54,672 bases of DNA from Pacificibacter marinus. Its GTDB lineage: Bacteria > Pseudomonadota > Alphaproteobacteria > Rhodobacterales > Rhodobacteraceae. The DNA lies in the NCBI RefSeq assembly GCF_018860505.1, contig NZ_JAHKPU010000038.1, positions 1 to 54,672 of the forward strand, read 5' to 3'. Position 1 is the first letter of the stretch, and every line of letters starts with the position of its first letter. Shown in pieces: positions 42,963 through 52,015 of the stretch. The notes under the pieces were generated by a model, which did not search any database, was not told the DNA's origin, and saw only the letters and a list, made by a program, of their open reading frames with translations. Both the position numbers and the translations under genes were made by a program.

Positions 42963-43949
42963 TTACCTCCGAATTTGGGACGGAGGGACCCCAAAATATT
43001 CCGAGAAACAATAAGAGAAATAGGCTCCAGACCTAAATCCCGTCGCCAAGGCGATATCGAGAATGGAAAGGCCGCTGTGCTGCAATAGGTCTTTGGAGCG
43101 TTCCAGTCGCTGGACTTTGCTGAACTTAGATGGTGTCATCCCCGTGTATTTGAGGAACATCCGCTCAAGCGTGCGACGACTGGCCCCCACAGTTTCGGCG
43201 AGATCGGTTGGTGACAGCGGGTACTCCATATTTTCGTCAAGCAAAATTACAGCGTGTCGTAGACGTTTAGGTGCGGTATCCGGCAGCTTCATCGAACCGC
43301 TCGATTGCAAAGTCACTTCGGAGCGCACCCGATCCAATTGCAACTGGTTTATGATTGACGTGACAAGGGATGCGTCATGATCACGCGCAATAATGCACAT
43401 GATCATATCAAAAGAAGACATGCCACCCGCACAGGTCATGATGCCATTGTCAACTTCATAGATGGCATGCGACACGTGTATATCTGGAAACTCTTCTTTG
43501 AAAGCAGGTAAACCTTCCCAATGGATCGTGCACCGAGAATTTCGCAACAATCCGGCGCGCGCCAAAAAGATCGACCCCATGGAAATCGCCCCCAGATACA
43601 CGCCAGCCGCAGCTCGTCGGTTTAAAAAAGCCGACAGCCTTGTCGGCTGGATCGCTTCAAGGCTCAGCCCTGCGCAAACAAAGGTATAATCGGGAACAAG
43701 ACCTTCGCCTATGCGTCCGGAACTGGCGAATTTCAGCCCGTTTGAGGCGTGAACTTCCGCGCCATCCTCACTGACGATATCCCAGCAATAACATTCATAA
43801 CCAGCCATTCGGTTGGCCACACGCAAGGGTTCTATTGCAGATATCACGGAGAGCATGGACACATTGTTCAACAGCGCGAATTCAAACCGGATCGGGGTGT
43901 CACGACCCGTCCGATCAGTACCCGTTGCGCGTGGTGTGATGTCAGTCAT
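42963..43949 (-). CDS. GlxA/GbdR-family AraC-type regulator
   Basis: 328 residues: a DJ-1/PfpI-like domain (about 20-190, LGAISMGSIFLARAGLL) and an AraC HTH domain (about 225-325, LAETVGASRRTLERMFLKYTGMTPSKF and ending GVPPSQIRR, an intact family tail). It is likely the GbdR-type activator of the glycine betaine genes, since it lies beside gbcAB in the same orientation. The distance to the reductase gene (105 bp) is long enough for its own promoter. Confidence 0.9.
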   Translation of the reverse strand: MTDITPRATGTDRTGRDTPIRFEFALLNNVSMLSVISAIEPLRVANRMAGYECYCWDIVSEDGAEVHASNGLKFASSGRIGEGLVPDYTFVCAGLSLEAIQPTRLSAFLNRRAAAGVYLGAISMGSIFLARAGLLRNSRCTIHWEGLPAFKEEFPDIHVSHAIYEVDNGIMTCAGGMSSFDMIMCIIARDHDASLVTSIINQLQLDRVRSEVTLQSSGSMKLPDTAPKRLRHAVILLDENMEYPLSPTDLAETVGASRRTLERMFLKYTGMTPSKFSKVQRLERSKDLLQHSGLSILDIALATGFRSGAYFSYCFSEYFGVPPSQIRR

Positions 43950-44053
43950 GCGTTTCCAAATTCCGCGCTCCAGTTGCGATGGATTTATGGTCTGCGGACC
44001 TTATTTCTATGGGGTATCGGTGTGTATATAACTGTGCCCGACGATGTACCAGT

Positions 44054-45130
44054 TCACATCCCGATCTTAATCGCGGTTTTTGGTCGAGTGCAACAGGCAA
44101 GAATATAACCTTGGTCCTGCTCTTGTTGCGACAACCCACCTTGGTGGTTCATCTCGACCTCTCCTTCCAAAAGTCGGACGCGACAAGTGCCACATTGCCC
44201 TTCGCCACAACCGGTTGGAATGCGCTTTCCCACAGCGGCCAAAGAGGCCGACAAAGGGACATCCGGCGCAACATCGTATGTTTGTGCGCCGATAGAAACC
44301 GTGATGCCATCACCTTTGATCGGCGGAATGACATCTTGAGACAGGGCCATCTTGTGACCAAAGCTTTCGGTGAGAAACCGCGCGCGGTCTAACCCTTCGG
44401 CGCGCAAAACCTTGCCCATGTGATCCATAAACCCAACTGGACCACAACACAGAGTTAGACGCCGGTGCGCATCCGGCACCATGGCACGAATCATAGCGCG
44501 ATCAGGGCGGCCACGATAACCGGACCAAGCCTCGCCTTTTTTGGGGGCACTCAGGACGTTGAACAGTTTCAGCGTCGGCATCTGAGTGGCAATCTGGTCC
44601 AGTTCCTCTTGAAACAACAGGTCCTGCTTGCTGCGCGCGGCCTGAATGAGCACGACATCCGCTGCTTCGCTGCGCTCAGATAGCCACCGCAGTGTAGACA
44701 TCATCGGAGTGAACCCACTTCCGCCACCAATCAACAACAGCGGCGTGTTTGGATGAGAAATGATCGAGAACGTGCCAAAAGCCCCGCGACCGGTGATCTC
44801 GTCACCCACAGCCAAAGCGTCTTGCATCCACCGCGTCGCATAGCCGTCCGGCGCAGCTTTGATTGTGAGCTCAAACCAATTGGTAAGGTTCGGCGCTGAG
44901 GCAACCGTAAAGGTGCGCGTCACCGTGCCCTGCGGCATAGGCAAATCAAGCGAGACCGCCTGCCCCGGATACTGACGCAGCGAACCGTCCACGACATCGA
45001 ATGCAAAACTCATCGTATCCGGCGTTTCACGGCGCTTTGCTTTGAGCTTAACCGTTAGTCGCTCGACCGGATGACGCGGGATGCCTGCTTTGGGAAACGC
45101 CGGGACAATCATATCCGTCGCCACAGCCAT
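44054..45130 (-). CDS. gbcB: Glycine betaine monooxygenase reductase component
   Basis: 358 residues: an FAD domain (about 20-120, RTFTVASAPN), an NAD domain (LIGGGSGFTPMMSTLRWL) and a C-terminal plant-type 2Fe-2S domain with CGEGQCGTCRVRLLEGEV and CCTRP (four Cys). It transfers electrons from NAD(P)H to the Rieske oxygenase encoded just upstream. ATG 45130 is 2 bp past the gbcA stop. Name by homology and synteny to GbcB. Confidence 0.9.
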   Translation of the reverse strand: MAVATDMIVPAFPKAGIPRHPVERLTVKLKAKRRETPDTMSFAFDVVDGSLRQYPGQAVSLDLPMPQGTVTRTFTVASAPNLTNWFELTIKAAPDGYATRWMQDALAVGDEITGRGAFGTFSIISHPNTPLLLIGGGSGFTPMMSTLRWLSERSEAADVVLIQAARSKQDLLFQEELDQIATQMPTLKLFNVLSAPKKGEAWSGYRGRPDRAMIRAMVPDAHRRLTLCCGPVGFMDHMGKVLRAEGLDRARFLTESFGHKMALSQDVIPPIKGDGITVSIGAQTYDVAPDVPLSASLAAVGKRIPTGCGEGQCGTCRVRLLEGEVEMNHQGGLSQQEQDQGYILACCTRPKTAIKIGM

Positions 45131-45132
45131 CT

Positions 45133-46401
45133 TTATTCCGCCGCCTGCAATTGTCGGCCCGGATCCACCAGCCAATTCTCCATAGCGCCACGATACCAAT
45201 CGAGGAAATTGAGGATCATGAATTCAGATACTTCCGAATATGGCCCAGGCTCATAGCCCAGAGATTTCGTACCGCGCTGGTTTTCTTCTGCGAGGCGTTT
45301 GTCTTGATCGTTGGTTTCGATCCAGACACGAGACAGATGTTCGATATCATAGTCCCAGCCCTCGACCGCATCCTCGTGAACACACCATGTGGTACGCACT
45401 TCGGTTTTGTTCGGACCGAGTGGCAAGACGCGGAAATGAATGGTCATTTCAGAAAGGAAATGGTGCCAATTGTTCGGAATACGAAAGGCGCGCACGGAGC
45501 CAAGATCGGGTTCGGTGAGATCGCCCAAAAGCATTTTAGACGCGGGCTTTCCATCCATGGTCATAGAATAGGCCCCGTCACGGAACGGCAGACGGATACA
45601 ACGGAACTCTGTGCCGCCATCGACAGGTGCATGGGGCAATCCGAGGCTGTCCCAGAGCTTGCCTTTCTCTTCCATGATACGAAATTCGTCGCCAAATCGC
45701 GCGTCATTGGGCAAGGCCATTTCGACCAAAGACACCAACAATTCCGGGTGATTGCCCGCACAATGATAACATTCACGGTTGTTCTCAACCACCAGTTTCC
45801 AGTTGGCCTCTTCAACGATCACCGATTCATGGACAATCTTAGTGCGCTGTGGCGCATGCGGCTTGATATAGGGTGTCACTGCCGCACGGAATGTGTCGAT
45901 GTCCGGCGCGGTCTCGGCGAGGCAAATATACACAAGCCCCTCAACCGATGTGACATGCACAGATTTGAGCGGGTATTTATCTTGATCGAAAGCGTCGCCC
46001 ATATAGCGCGTAGAAACCAATGCCCCAGTGAGCTCATATGTCCATTGGTGGTAAGGGCAAACCAAACGCCCCGTATGGCCGCGCGCTTTATCGCACAAAC
46101 GCGATCCACGGTGACGACATGAGTTGTGAAAGGCCCGAATGACGCCATCATGATCACGCAGCACGATGATCGGCGTGTCATAGATCGTCAGCGTAACGTA
46201 ATCGCCCGCATTCGGGAGTTCACATTCCGGCCCAACAAAAAGCCATTCTTTTTGAAAGATGGCCTGCAAATCGGCCATGAATAGAGCGTCGTCATTGTAA
46301 AACGCTTGTGGCAAAGAATGGCCGTCCTGACAGTCGTTCAACGCGCCGCGCAGGGCGTTCTTGGTGGCTTCCATGGTGATCCGTGCTCCCGTATCGATCA
46401 T
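45133..46401 (-). CDS. gbcA: Glycine betaine monooxygenase, Rieske oxygenase component
   Basis: 422 residues. Rieske centre C-x-H...C-x-x-H in SCRHRGSRLCDKARG and LVCPYHQWTYEL, and the mononuclear iron site in ENNRECYHCAGNHPELL. The C-terminal NDQDKRLAEENQRG and PGPYS match the GbcA group. It demethylates glycine betaine to dimethylglycine plus formaldehyde. The start is ATG 46401 (AAAGAGAT upstream); ATG 46374 is possible. Confidence 0.92.
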   Translation of the reverse strand: MIDTGARITMEATKNALRGALNDCQDGHSLPQAFYNDDALFMADLQAIFQKEWLFVGPECELPNAGDYVTLTIYDTPIIVLRDHDGVIRAFHNSCRHRGSRLCDKARGHTGRLVCPYHQWTYELTGALVSTRYMGDAFDQDKYPLKSVHVTSVEGLVYICLAETAPDIDTFRAAVTPYIKPHAPQRTKIVHESVIVEEANWKLVVENNRECYHCAGNHPELLVSLVEMALPNDARFGDEFRIMEEKGKLWDSLGLPHAPVDGGTEFRCIRLPFRDGAYSMTMDGKPASKMLLGDLTEPDLGSVRAFRIPNNWHHFLSEMTIHFRVLPLGPNKTEVRTTWCVHEDAVEGWDYDIEHLSRVWIETNDQDKRLAEENQRGTKSLGYEPGPYSEVSEFMILNFLDWYRGAMENWLVDPGRQLQAAE

Positions 46402-46673
46402 GATATCTCTTTCGATCAGTTTAAGGGGCGGCCTCGGCACTTGCTTTCGAATTTGCGTCAATAGTCTAAGTAAAATGGCCAATCAGAATCAAATAAATTC
46501 ACAAATAGCCAATATATTAAGCAATTTAAGTGCATTTCTTTTAAAACACGTAAATCTCAACATGTGGCGCTATTTCAAAAGAAATTGTCGTGTACGTGGG
46601 GCTGATGCCCTGCAATTACGCGCAATTCTTAGGAAAGACAGCGACGGGAGTCGCCTTGTAAACGGAGAACCAA
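46402..46673. promoter_or_regulatory. Divergent control region of gbcA and the amine oxidase gene
   Basis: AT-rich 272-bp gap between two divergent betaine-degradation genes. It should contain both promoters and a GbdR-type site. I cannot define a clear operator by eye. Confidence 0.4.
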
Positions 46674-48020
46674 ATGTCTTTCCCAAAAAACACACCATAC
46701 CTCATCATCGGCGCAGGTATTCATGGCCTGTCTACGGCTCTACATCTGGCCAAGAAACTCAAAGCCTCCGGCAAGGGCGCGGGCGAAGACATACTCGTGA
46801 TCGATAAGAGCGGCATCGCAGCAGGGGCCTCCGGCATCGCCTGTGGCGTTGTGCGCAACAACTATTTCCAACCCGCCATGCGCGAGTTGATGGCGCATTC
46901 CGTTGGCCATTGGGAAGCCCACGCAAAGGAGTTCCAATACAATCCGGTGGGCTACATGCAAATTTCTTCCGAAAGCATGCATGAAGACGTGGCGCAGATT
47001 CACAAAGAACAGCAAGCCATCGGCTATGAGTCTGATTTCATTGAAGGAGAAGCCGCGTGCGACACCTATATGAAAGGCATGTTTGACGACTGGCAGGCTA
47101 AAAACATCACCTCCGTTCTGCATGAGAAAAAAGGCGGCTACGCCCACAATACTGCGGCAATCTATGCTCTGGCGAAAATGGCCGAAGAAGAAGGTGTGCG
47201 CATCATGAGTGGCGTGACGGTCACCGGCCTCAAGAGTGCCAATGGCGCGAGCGCCGCAATCATCGGTGTGGAAACGGACAAAGGCCACATCGCCTGTGAT
47301 TATCTCGTGATCGCGGCTGGGCCTTGGGTGCGCGATTTCTGGTCCATGGCGGATCTGCCGGATGCGGTCTCAATCAAAGGCGCAGATGGCGAGATGCATG
47401 ACGGCGTGCCGATGTGGAAATTTTGGCAGCTCGAAGAAGGCGTTTTGCGCGTCGATCCCGAAAGCTTTAAAACCAATGACGGAAAAATGCCGCCGGTGAT
47501 CCATGTCGACACCGATGCGCCACTCTTGTCTGATGTGGATGGTTCTGTGATCACCGAAGATATGTGGGGGATTTACTACAAACCCGACTTCAATTTCGGC
47601 GGCATTCAAGGGGGAGCAATGCCCTATCTGGTCGACAAACCCGCCAATGATGTCACCCTTGACCCTTACGGCCCGTCGTCGCCGGAATTCATCGCCTCGC
47701 CGGAATTCGCCCATATGTGGGTCTCCGCGCTGGCGCATTGTAACGCACGTTTCTCGGGCACTATGCCAAAATACCTCAACGAACCCTCGGGTGGCGTCGG
47801 CTGTTTCACCCCGGACAGCTTCCCGGTTTTCGATGTGTTTCGCGAAAACTGCTACGTCATCGCGGACAGCAACCACGGCTATAAAATGATTGGTGTAGGT
47901 GAACTTGTGGCGCAGGAAATCACCGCAGAAGCCTCAGCTCTTTTGTCCCCCTTCCGGTTTTCCCGCTACGCCGAAGGCAAGTTGCACCCTGTGTCAAACA
48001 GCCCCTATCCTTGGAGCTAA
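46674..48020 (+). CDS. DAO-family FAD oxidoreductase, likely dimethylglycine demethylation
   Basis: 448 residues. FAD-binding YLIIGAGIHGLSTALHLAKK at the N-terminus, GIACGVVRNNYF, and a C-terminal IADSNHGYKMIGVGELV, as in SoxB-like and dimethylglycine oxidase-like flavoproteins. It lacks a GcvT tetrahydrofolate domain. Divergent from gbcAB, so dimethylglycine to sarcosine is the step it could fill, since gbcAB makes dimethylglycine and soxBDAG consumes sarcosine. A different N-methyl substrate is possible. RBS GGAGAACCAA. Confidence 0.82.
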   Translation: MSFPKNTPYLIIGAGIHGLSTALHLAKKLKASGKGAGEDILVIDKSGIAAGASGIACGVVRNNYFQPAMRELMAHSVGHWEAHAKEFQYNPVGYMQISSESMHEDVAQIHKEQQAIGYESDFIEGEAACDTYMKGMFDDWQAKNITSVLHEKKGGYAHNTAAIYALAKMAEEEGVRIMSGVTVTGLKSANGASAAIIGVETDKGHIACDYLVIAAGPWVRDFWSMADLPDAVSIKGADGEMHDGVPMWKFWQLEEGVLRVDPESFKTNDGKMPPVIHVDTDAPLLSDVDGSVITEDMWGIYYKPDFNFGGIQGGAMPYLVDKPANDVTLDPYGPSSPEFIASPEFAHMWVSALAHCNARFSGTMPKYLNEPSGGVGCFTPDSFPVFDVFRENCYVIADSNHGYKMIGVGELVAQEITAEASALLSPFRFSRYAEGKLHPVSNSPYPWS

Positions 48021-48043
48021 AGTCGAGACGCAGACAGAAATTA

Positions 48044-48068
48044 GGGAGGCCTTCGGGCCTCTCTTTTG
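48044..48068. terminator. Terminator between convergent genes
   Basis: GAGGCC-TTCG-GGCCTC with flanking pairs and a T run (TTTT) on the + strand, 24 bp after the amine oxidase stop and 30 bp before the stop of the convergent MmgE/PrpD gene. The AA-rich left flank offers a modest T run on the - strand as well. Confidence 0.75.
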
Positions 48069-48097
48069 CGTTTGCAGTGCGTTCAAAGCACGTTCAT

Positions 48098-49432
48098 TTA
48101 GGGTTTTGCGAAAATCTGGTCTTGCAGCCGAATGAGCGAAGCACCAGTCTCATCCAACCCCATAACAGCCGCGTGGATCGCCTCAAGCTGCGGGCGGGTT
48201 GTTGCCTCCCCTGCCAGATCGTAGAATTTTGCGGTGATCTCGGCCTCTGTGTAGGGCGTCTCGGGATCGCCTTTCGCCTGTGTCGCAGGTGTGGTCAAAA
48301 CCTCGCCCGAAGACAAACGCACGGACAATTTCGCCCAACGCTCCGCCGGAAACAGCGCGTTGAACGCGTCGTTTTCCTTAAACGAAAGACCTTCACACAA
48401 AGCGCACAAATCGGGTTCACAAAAGGCGGATTTGGAAATCTCCGCTACCCCCACGCGCCCCCTCAAAAGAGCCGCGGCCACGGGAAACCCAATGGCATAT
48501 TGCGCCTCTTCGGTGGTTGAAGGCACACCTTTGAACAGACGTGTGCCCTCGTGAAAGGTTTCGATCTCCACGGAGACAATGTCCTCCGCACGCAAAGGGC
48601 GAACGCGGGTGAGATCAAGCGCAGCCTGAACAGACGGTTGTGCCCAACGGCAGACCGGGAACCCTTTTATATATTGATTCAGAACCTCCCATTCCGCGCC
48701 CAGTGTGCCCCAGATATCGCTCACTTCAGGGGCCAAAACCGTAATGGCCGGGGCACCTGTGAATCCGGCGTCTGCTAGGGCCGCGGCAGAAATGCCAGTC
48801 ATAGCACCCCAACCCGATCCATCTTTGAGCATGGTTGGGTGGTCGATGACCCGCATCATCTGGCTGCGTGGTCCGTGATATTCTGCAATGCCCAACGCGT
48901 GTGCATAGACGTCGGGAGACAAGCCCATAAGTCGCCCAGAAATCGCTGCGACACAGACGGCAATCCAGGCCCCACTTGTGTGATAATCCGAAGCGGTGCG
49001 ATGTAAGGCGATGCCGGCCCGCGTGCCGATCTCATATCCGGCCGCCAGATACATTAGAAAATCTTCGCCACTCAAAGTAACTTGGCGATCATCTAAAATG
49101 GTCAAGAGTGCTGGCAAAACTCCGCAGCCGACATGGCCTTTGGTCAACCTGTGACCATCATGTGCGTCCACAGAGTCGATGGTCATCGCACCAACAAGCG
49201 CCGCCCCTTCTGGCGACAGCGTGACGCCCGAAAACAAGACTCGCACATGATCACCAGCAAGGTTGCGAGTAGCATACCGCAAAACAGCCGCATGCAACTC
49301 TGTCCCTGTTCCGGCCAATGCCGTCCCCAGCAGATCCAAAAGCAAAAAGCGGACGCGGTTCTGAACTCTTTCCGGCACATCCTCCCAGCGAAGCTCATTC
49401 AAAAAATCACTTATATCTGAGGACGGTGACAT
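48098..49432 (-). CDS. MmgE/PrpD-family protein
   Basis: 444 residues, full length for the family, with LGTALAGTGTELHAA, DSVDAHDGHRLTKGHVGCGVLPALL and GITSALALA-like helical repeats ending LEAIHAAVMGL. The family includes 2-methylcitrate dehydratase, cis-aconitate decarboxylase and iminodisuccinate epimerase, so lyase or isomerase chemistry on an acid is expected. It is the last gene of the OpuC-type importer operon, 3 bp after the amidase gene. The substrate is unknown. Confidence 0.88.
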   Translation of the reverse strand: MSPSSDISDFLNELRWEDVPERVQNRVRFLLLDLLGTALAGTGTELHAAVLRYATRNLAGDHVRVLFSGVTLSPEGAALVGAMTIDSVDAHDGHRLTKGHVGCGVLPALLTILDDRQVTLSGEDFLMYLAAGYEIGTRAGIALHRTASDYHTSGAWIAVCVAAISGRLMGLSPDVYAHALGIAEYHGPRSQMMRVIDHPTMLKDGSGWGAMTGISAAALADAGFTGAPAITVLAPEVSDIWGTLGAEWEVLNQYIKGFPVCRWAQPSVQAALDLTRVRPLRAEDIVSVEIETFHEGTRLFKGVPSTTEEAQYAIGFPVAAALLRGRVGVAEISKSAFCEPDLCALCEGLSFKENDAFNALFPAERWAKLSVRLSSGEVLTTPATQAKGDPETPYTEAEITAKFYDLAGEATTRPQLEAIHAAVMGLDETGASLIRLQDQIFAKP

Positions 49433-49435
49433 TTA

Positions 49436-50287
49436 TCACTCCAATAAACTGGGCAATTCGCGCAGCAAAAGCTGAGGCATAAGGGTGCGCACGGTCGGCA
49501 TTGTTTGCCGCGCGTGGATCACATCCGCATAGGAAATCTCTGCGATCAAAAAGGCTTCGCCTTGTCCGGTATGGGCATAGCGCGTACCATCAGGGCCAAA
49601 AATCGTTGAACCACCCCAAAAATGCATATCAAGGTGCGGTCCGGTCCAGTTGCACATGAGAATGGGCAAGCCATAAACCATCGCTGTATGGCGCCCGACC
49701 AGATCCCAACCCGCCTCGTTTGAGAACCCTCCGCCGACGCCTTCTTTTGTCGAGGCAATCGGCAGGGCCAAAACCGTACTCTTTCGCATGGCCGACAGGT
49801 AAAGCTGGCCTGGATCCCAACTGTCGGCACAGATCATGCCGCCACAAATCCAGTGACGGTCGATCTCAAGCGTCATGGTGCGTTTTCCGGCAGTGAAATA
49901 TTTGCCCTCGTCGAGGCGGCCATAAGTCGGCAGGTTGATCTTACGGTAGATCTTGAGCACCTCACCTTTGTGCAACCAAGCGATGGAATTGTAAAATTGG
50001 CCCCCGCGGCCATGTTCGACGAACCCCACCACAGCATAGCCGTGACGACATTTTTGCGCCAAGGCAAGAAGGCGCGGATCGTCAGCCCATATTGCCGATT
50101 TGCGCACGGCATCTCCATCCGCAGGATAGCCTGTCAGAGAAGTTTCGGGAAACACCGTCAGATCGATCTGGCCATCATGGGCTTCTTCTAGAAAGGCCAC
50201 ATGTTTGTGGAACAATGTGTCAGGACTGTCTGGGGTATGTTCGATCTGCGCACAGGCGCAGCGTAGGACTTCGCGGTGGCGCATCAT
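49436..50287 (-). CDS. Nitrilase-superfamily carbon-nitrogen hydrolase
   Basis: About 283 residues with the Glu-Lys-Cys triad: FPETSLTGYP, YRKINLPTYGRLDEGKYF and GGMICADSWDPG. Such enzymes hydrolyse amides, carbamoyl groups or nitriles. ATG 50287 (or the adjacent ATG 50284) is preferred because the frame further upstream runs into the hairpin at 50303-50328. It lies between the binding protein of an OpuC-type importer and an MmgE/PrpD gene, suggesting degradation of an imported nitrogen compound. Confidence 0.88.
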   Translation of the reverse strand: MMRHREVLRCACAQIEHTPDSPDTLFHKHVAFLEEAHDGQIDLTVFPETSLTGYPADGDAVRKSAIWADDPRLLALAQKCRHGYAVVGFVEHGRGGQFYNSIAWLHKGEVLKIYRKINLPTYGRLDEGKYFTAGKRTMTLEIDRHWICGGMICADSWDPGQLYLSAMRKSTVLALPIASTKEGVGGGFSNEAGWDLVGRHTAMVYGLPILMCNWTGPHLDMHFWGGSTIFGPDGTRYAHTGQGEAFLIAEISYADVIHARQTMPTVRTLMPQLLLRELPSLLE

Positions 50288-50302
50288 CGTATCCCGTAAA
50301 CG

Positions 50303-50328
50303 TGCCGCTTCCCGTTCGGGAAGCGGCA
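50303..50328 (-). promoter_or_regulatory. Intercistronic hairpin after the OpuC binding-protein gene
   Basis: TGCCGCTTCCCG and CGGGAAGCGGCA form a 12-bp perfect stem sharing a TT loop. It lies 7 bp past the binding-protein stop and before the amidase gene. There is no T run on the - strand downstream, so read-through to the enzymes is expected at a reduced level. Confidence 0.75.
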
Positions 50329-50335
50329 ATTTATA

Positions 50336-51223
50336 TTAAATCAGACCTTGGTTCTGTAAAAAGGTTTGCGAAACATCTTCGATGGTCTTCTTATCGACAT
50401 CGACCATCGCATTCAGCCCGCGCATGACATCGTCGGTCATGATAGCCGCGACGGAATTCAAAAGCTCACCGATTTTGGGTTCGGCCTCAAGAAGTTCGGT
50501 GCGGATGTTAGCGGTGAGCGCGTAGCTCGGGAAAAACCCTTTGTCATCCTCAAGCACTTTGAAATCAAACGCTTCGATACGTCCATCAAGCGCAAAAACC
50601 AAACCGATGTCCAGGTTCTCGGTTTTCAACGCGTCATAGATCAAGCCAGTTTGCATCGATGCAAGGTTGGGCCGGCTCATGTCAAACCCATAGGTTTCCT
50701 CCAAACCTGGCAATCCATCGGGACGTTTTGGAAATTCCGCATTCACACCCATTTTGAGCTTTTCACCTGCATTATAAGCCTCAGCCATGTCGGTGAACGA
50801 GGATAAGCCTTTATCGTCTGATTTGCGCACAGCCAGAGCATAGGTGCTGTTGGCGCGGGACGCATCAAGCCATGTAATGCCGAGTTTGGCGTCAAGGTCT
50901 TTGACAGTCGCGTATGTCGTGTCGGCATCCATCTTTTCTTCAATTTTGTTGAAGGTGATGAGCGAAGTGCCGGTGTATTCCCAATAGATATCCACTTGGC
51001 CATTCTCAAGGGCAGCACGCACCACAGAGGTGCCCATACCTTCGAGCTTGTCGACATCATAACCGTTGGCCTCAAGTAGGTCCGTCGTAATTTGGGTGAT
51101 CAAAAGCTGTTCAGTAAAGTTTTTACCGCCAACCTTGATGGCCTCCGCCTGTGCTGTATTGGCAAATAAGGTTGTGGCAGCAAGCAGCGCGCTGGCTGCG
51201 GTAATTGAAAGTTTCTTCATCAT
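50336..51223 (-). CDS. Quaternary-amine binding protein (OpuCC/ProX type)
   Basis: 295 residues with a signal peptide (SITAASALLAATTLFANTAQA) and the OpuAC-type fold: VGGKNFTEQLLITQITTDLL, ENGQVDIYWEYTGTSLITF, YALAVRKSDD, DLDIGLVFALDG. Glycine betaine, choline or carnitine is the expected ligand class. No lipobox Cys, so it is soluble in the periplasm. ATG pair at 51223 after CGGAGATACTCCC. Confidence 0.9.
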   Translation of the reverse strand: MMKKLSITAASALLAATTLFANTAQAEAIKVGGKNFTEQLLITQITTDLLEANGYDVDKLEGMGTSVVRAALENGQVDIYWEYTGTSLITFNKIEEKMDADTTYATVKDLDAKLGITWLDASRANSTYALAVRKSDDKGLSSFTDMAEAYNAGEKLKMGVNAEFPKRPDGLPGLEETYGFDMSRPNLASMQTGLIYDALKTENLDIGLVFALDGRIEAFDFKVLEDDKGFFPSYALTANIRTELLEAEPKIGELLNSVAAIMTDDVMRGLNAMVDVDKKTIEDVSQTFLQNQGLI

Positions 51224-51259
51224 GGGAGTATCTCCGTTGGATAAGTTTTTAGTAGTTCT

Positions 51260-52015
51260 TTATGGTCTAAGCGGATTGACTCCGCGAGGGATGAGCCAGA
51301 ATTGCCCTTTTGCAAGCGTGTAGTCTGCTAACATCGAAAGCAGCCCGACTGGGATGACCCCGGCAAGCAGCATCTGCATGTCATTCAGGTCGATGCCGGT
51401 AAAAATCAGTTCACCAAGCCCGCCCCCGCCGATCAAAAAGGCCAGAGGTGCTGTGCCGACATTTACAGCAACAGCTGTCCGAATTCCGGCAAACATAACG
51501 TAAAGCGCATTTGGGAGTTCCACACTGCGCAGGATGTGTAGAGGCGTCATACCCATGCCCTGTGCTGCTTCTTTGAGATGGGCAGGCACCTCGCGCAGCC
51601 CCTGAAACACATTGCGAACTATGGGCAACAAGGTCGCCACCCAAAGCCCGAAAATAGCGGGTTTGAATCCGATACCTAAAAGTGTGATCGACAAAGCAAG
51701 GATCGCCAATGTCGGGATCGTCGTTCCGATATTAAAGACCTGCAAAAGGGTTTCGGAATAGCGCCGCATAAAGTCACGGCTGAGTAAAATGCCCGCAGGC
51801 AAACCGACCAGAATAGCCAGACCCGAAGAGACCAAAACAAGCACGATATGCTGTTTCGTGAGATAAATGATATCCTCTGAATAAATCCGCCAAATATCAC
51901 CCAAATACCCCTGTGTCGCCACCGTAAGGGCAGCACCAAGTGCAATACCAATGACAAATACGGCGCGTGTTTTCATAGAGTCAGATGCGTCAGCGCCTAG
52001 AATGCCCCTGCTCAC
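51260..52015 (-). CDS. Quaternary-amine ABC transporter permease (OpuCB type)
   Basis: 251 residues with an N-terminal extra helix and a BPD_transp_1 core, including EAAQGMGMTPLHILRSVELPNAL (EAA loop). GTG 52015 overlaps the stop of the ATPase gene. One of two non-identical permeases of the importer, the other being encoded at 53167-53832. Confidence 0.9.
   Translation of the reverse strand: MSRGILGADASDSMKTRAVFVIGIALGAALTVATQGYLGDIWRIYSEDIIYLTKQHIVLVLVSSGLAILVGLPAGILLSRDFMRRYSETLLQVFNIGTTIPTLAILALSITLLGIGFKPAIFGLWVATLLPIVRNVFQGLREVPAHLKEAAQGMGMTPLHILRSVELPNALYVMFAGIRTAVAVNVGTAPLAFLIGGGGLGELIFTGIDLNDMQMLLAGVIPVGLLSMLADYTLAKGQFWLIPRGVNPLRP

Noticed and set aside
42307-43320. Shared RSEVTLQ string in the two neighbouring GlxA regulators as proof of gene conversion
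   Set aside because: Seven residues at different positions and with differing codons may be coincidence; kept only as a side remark.
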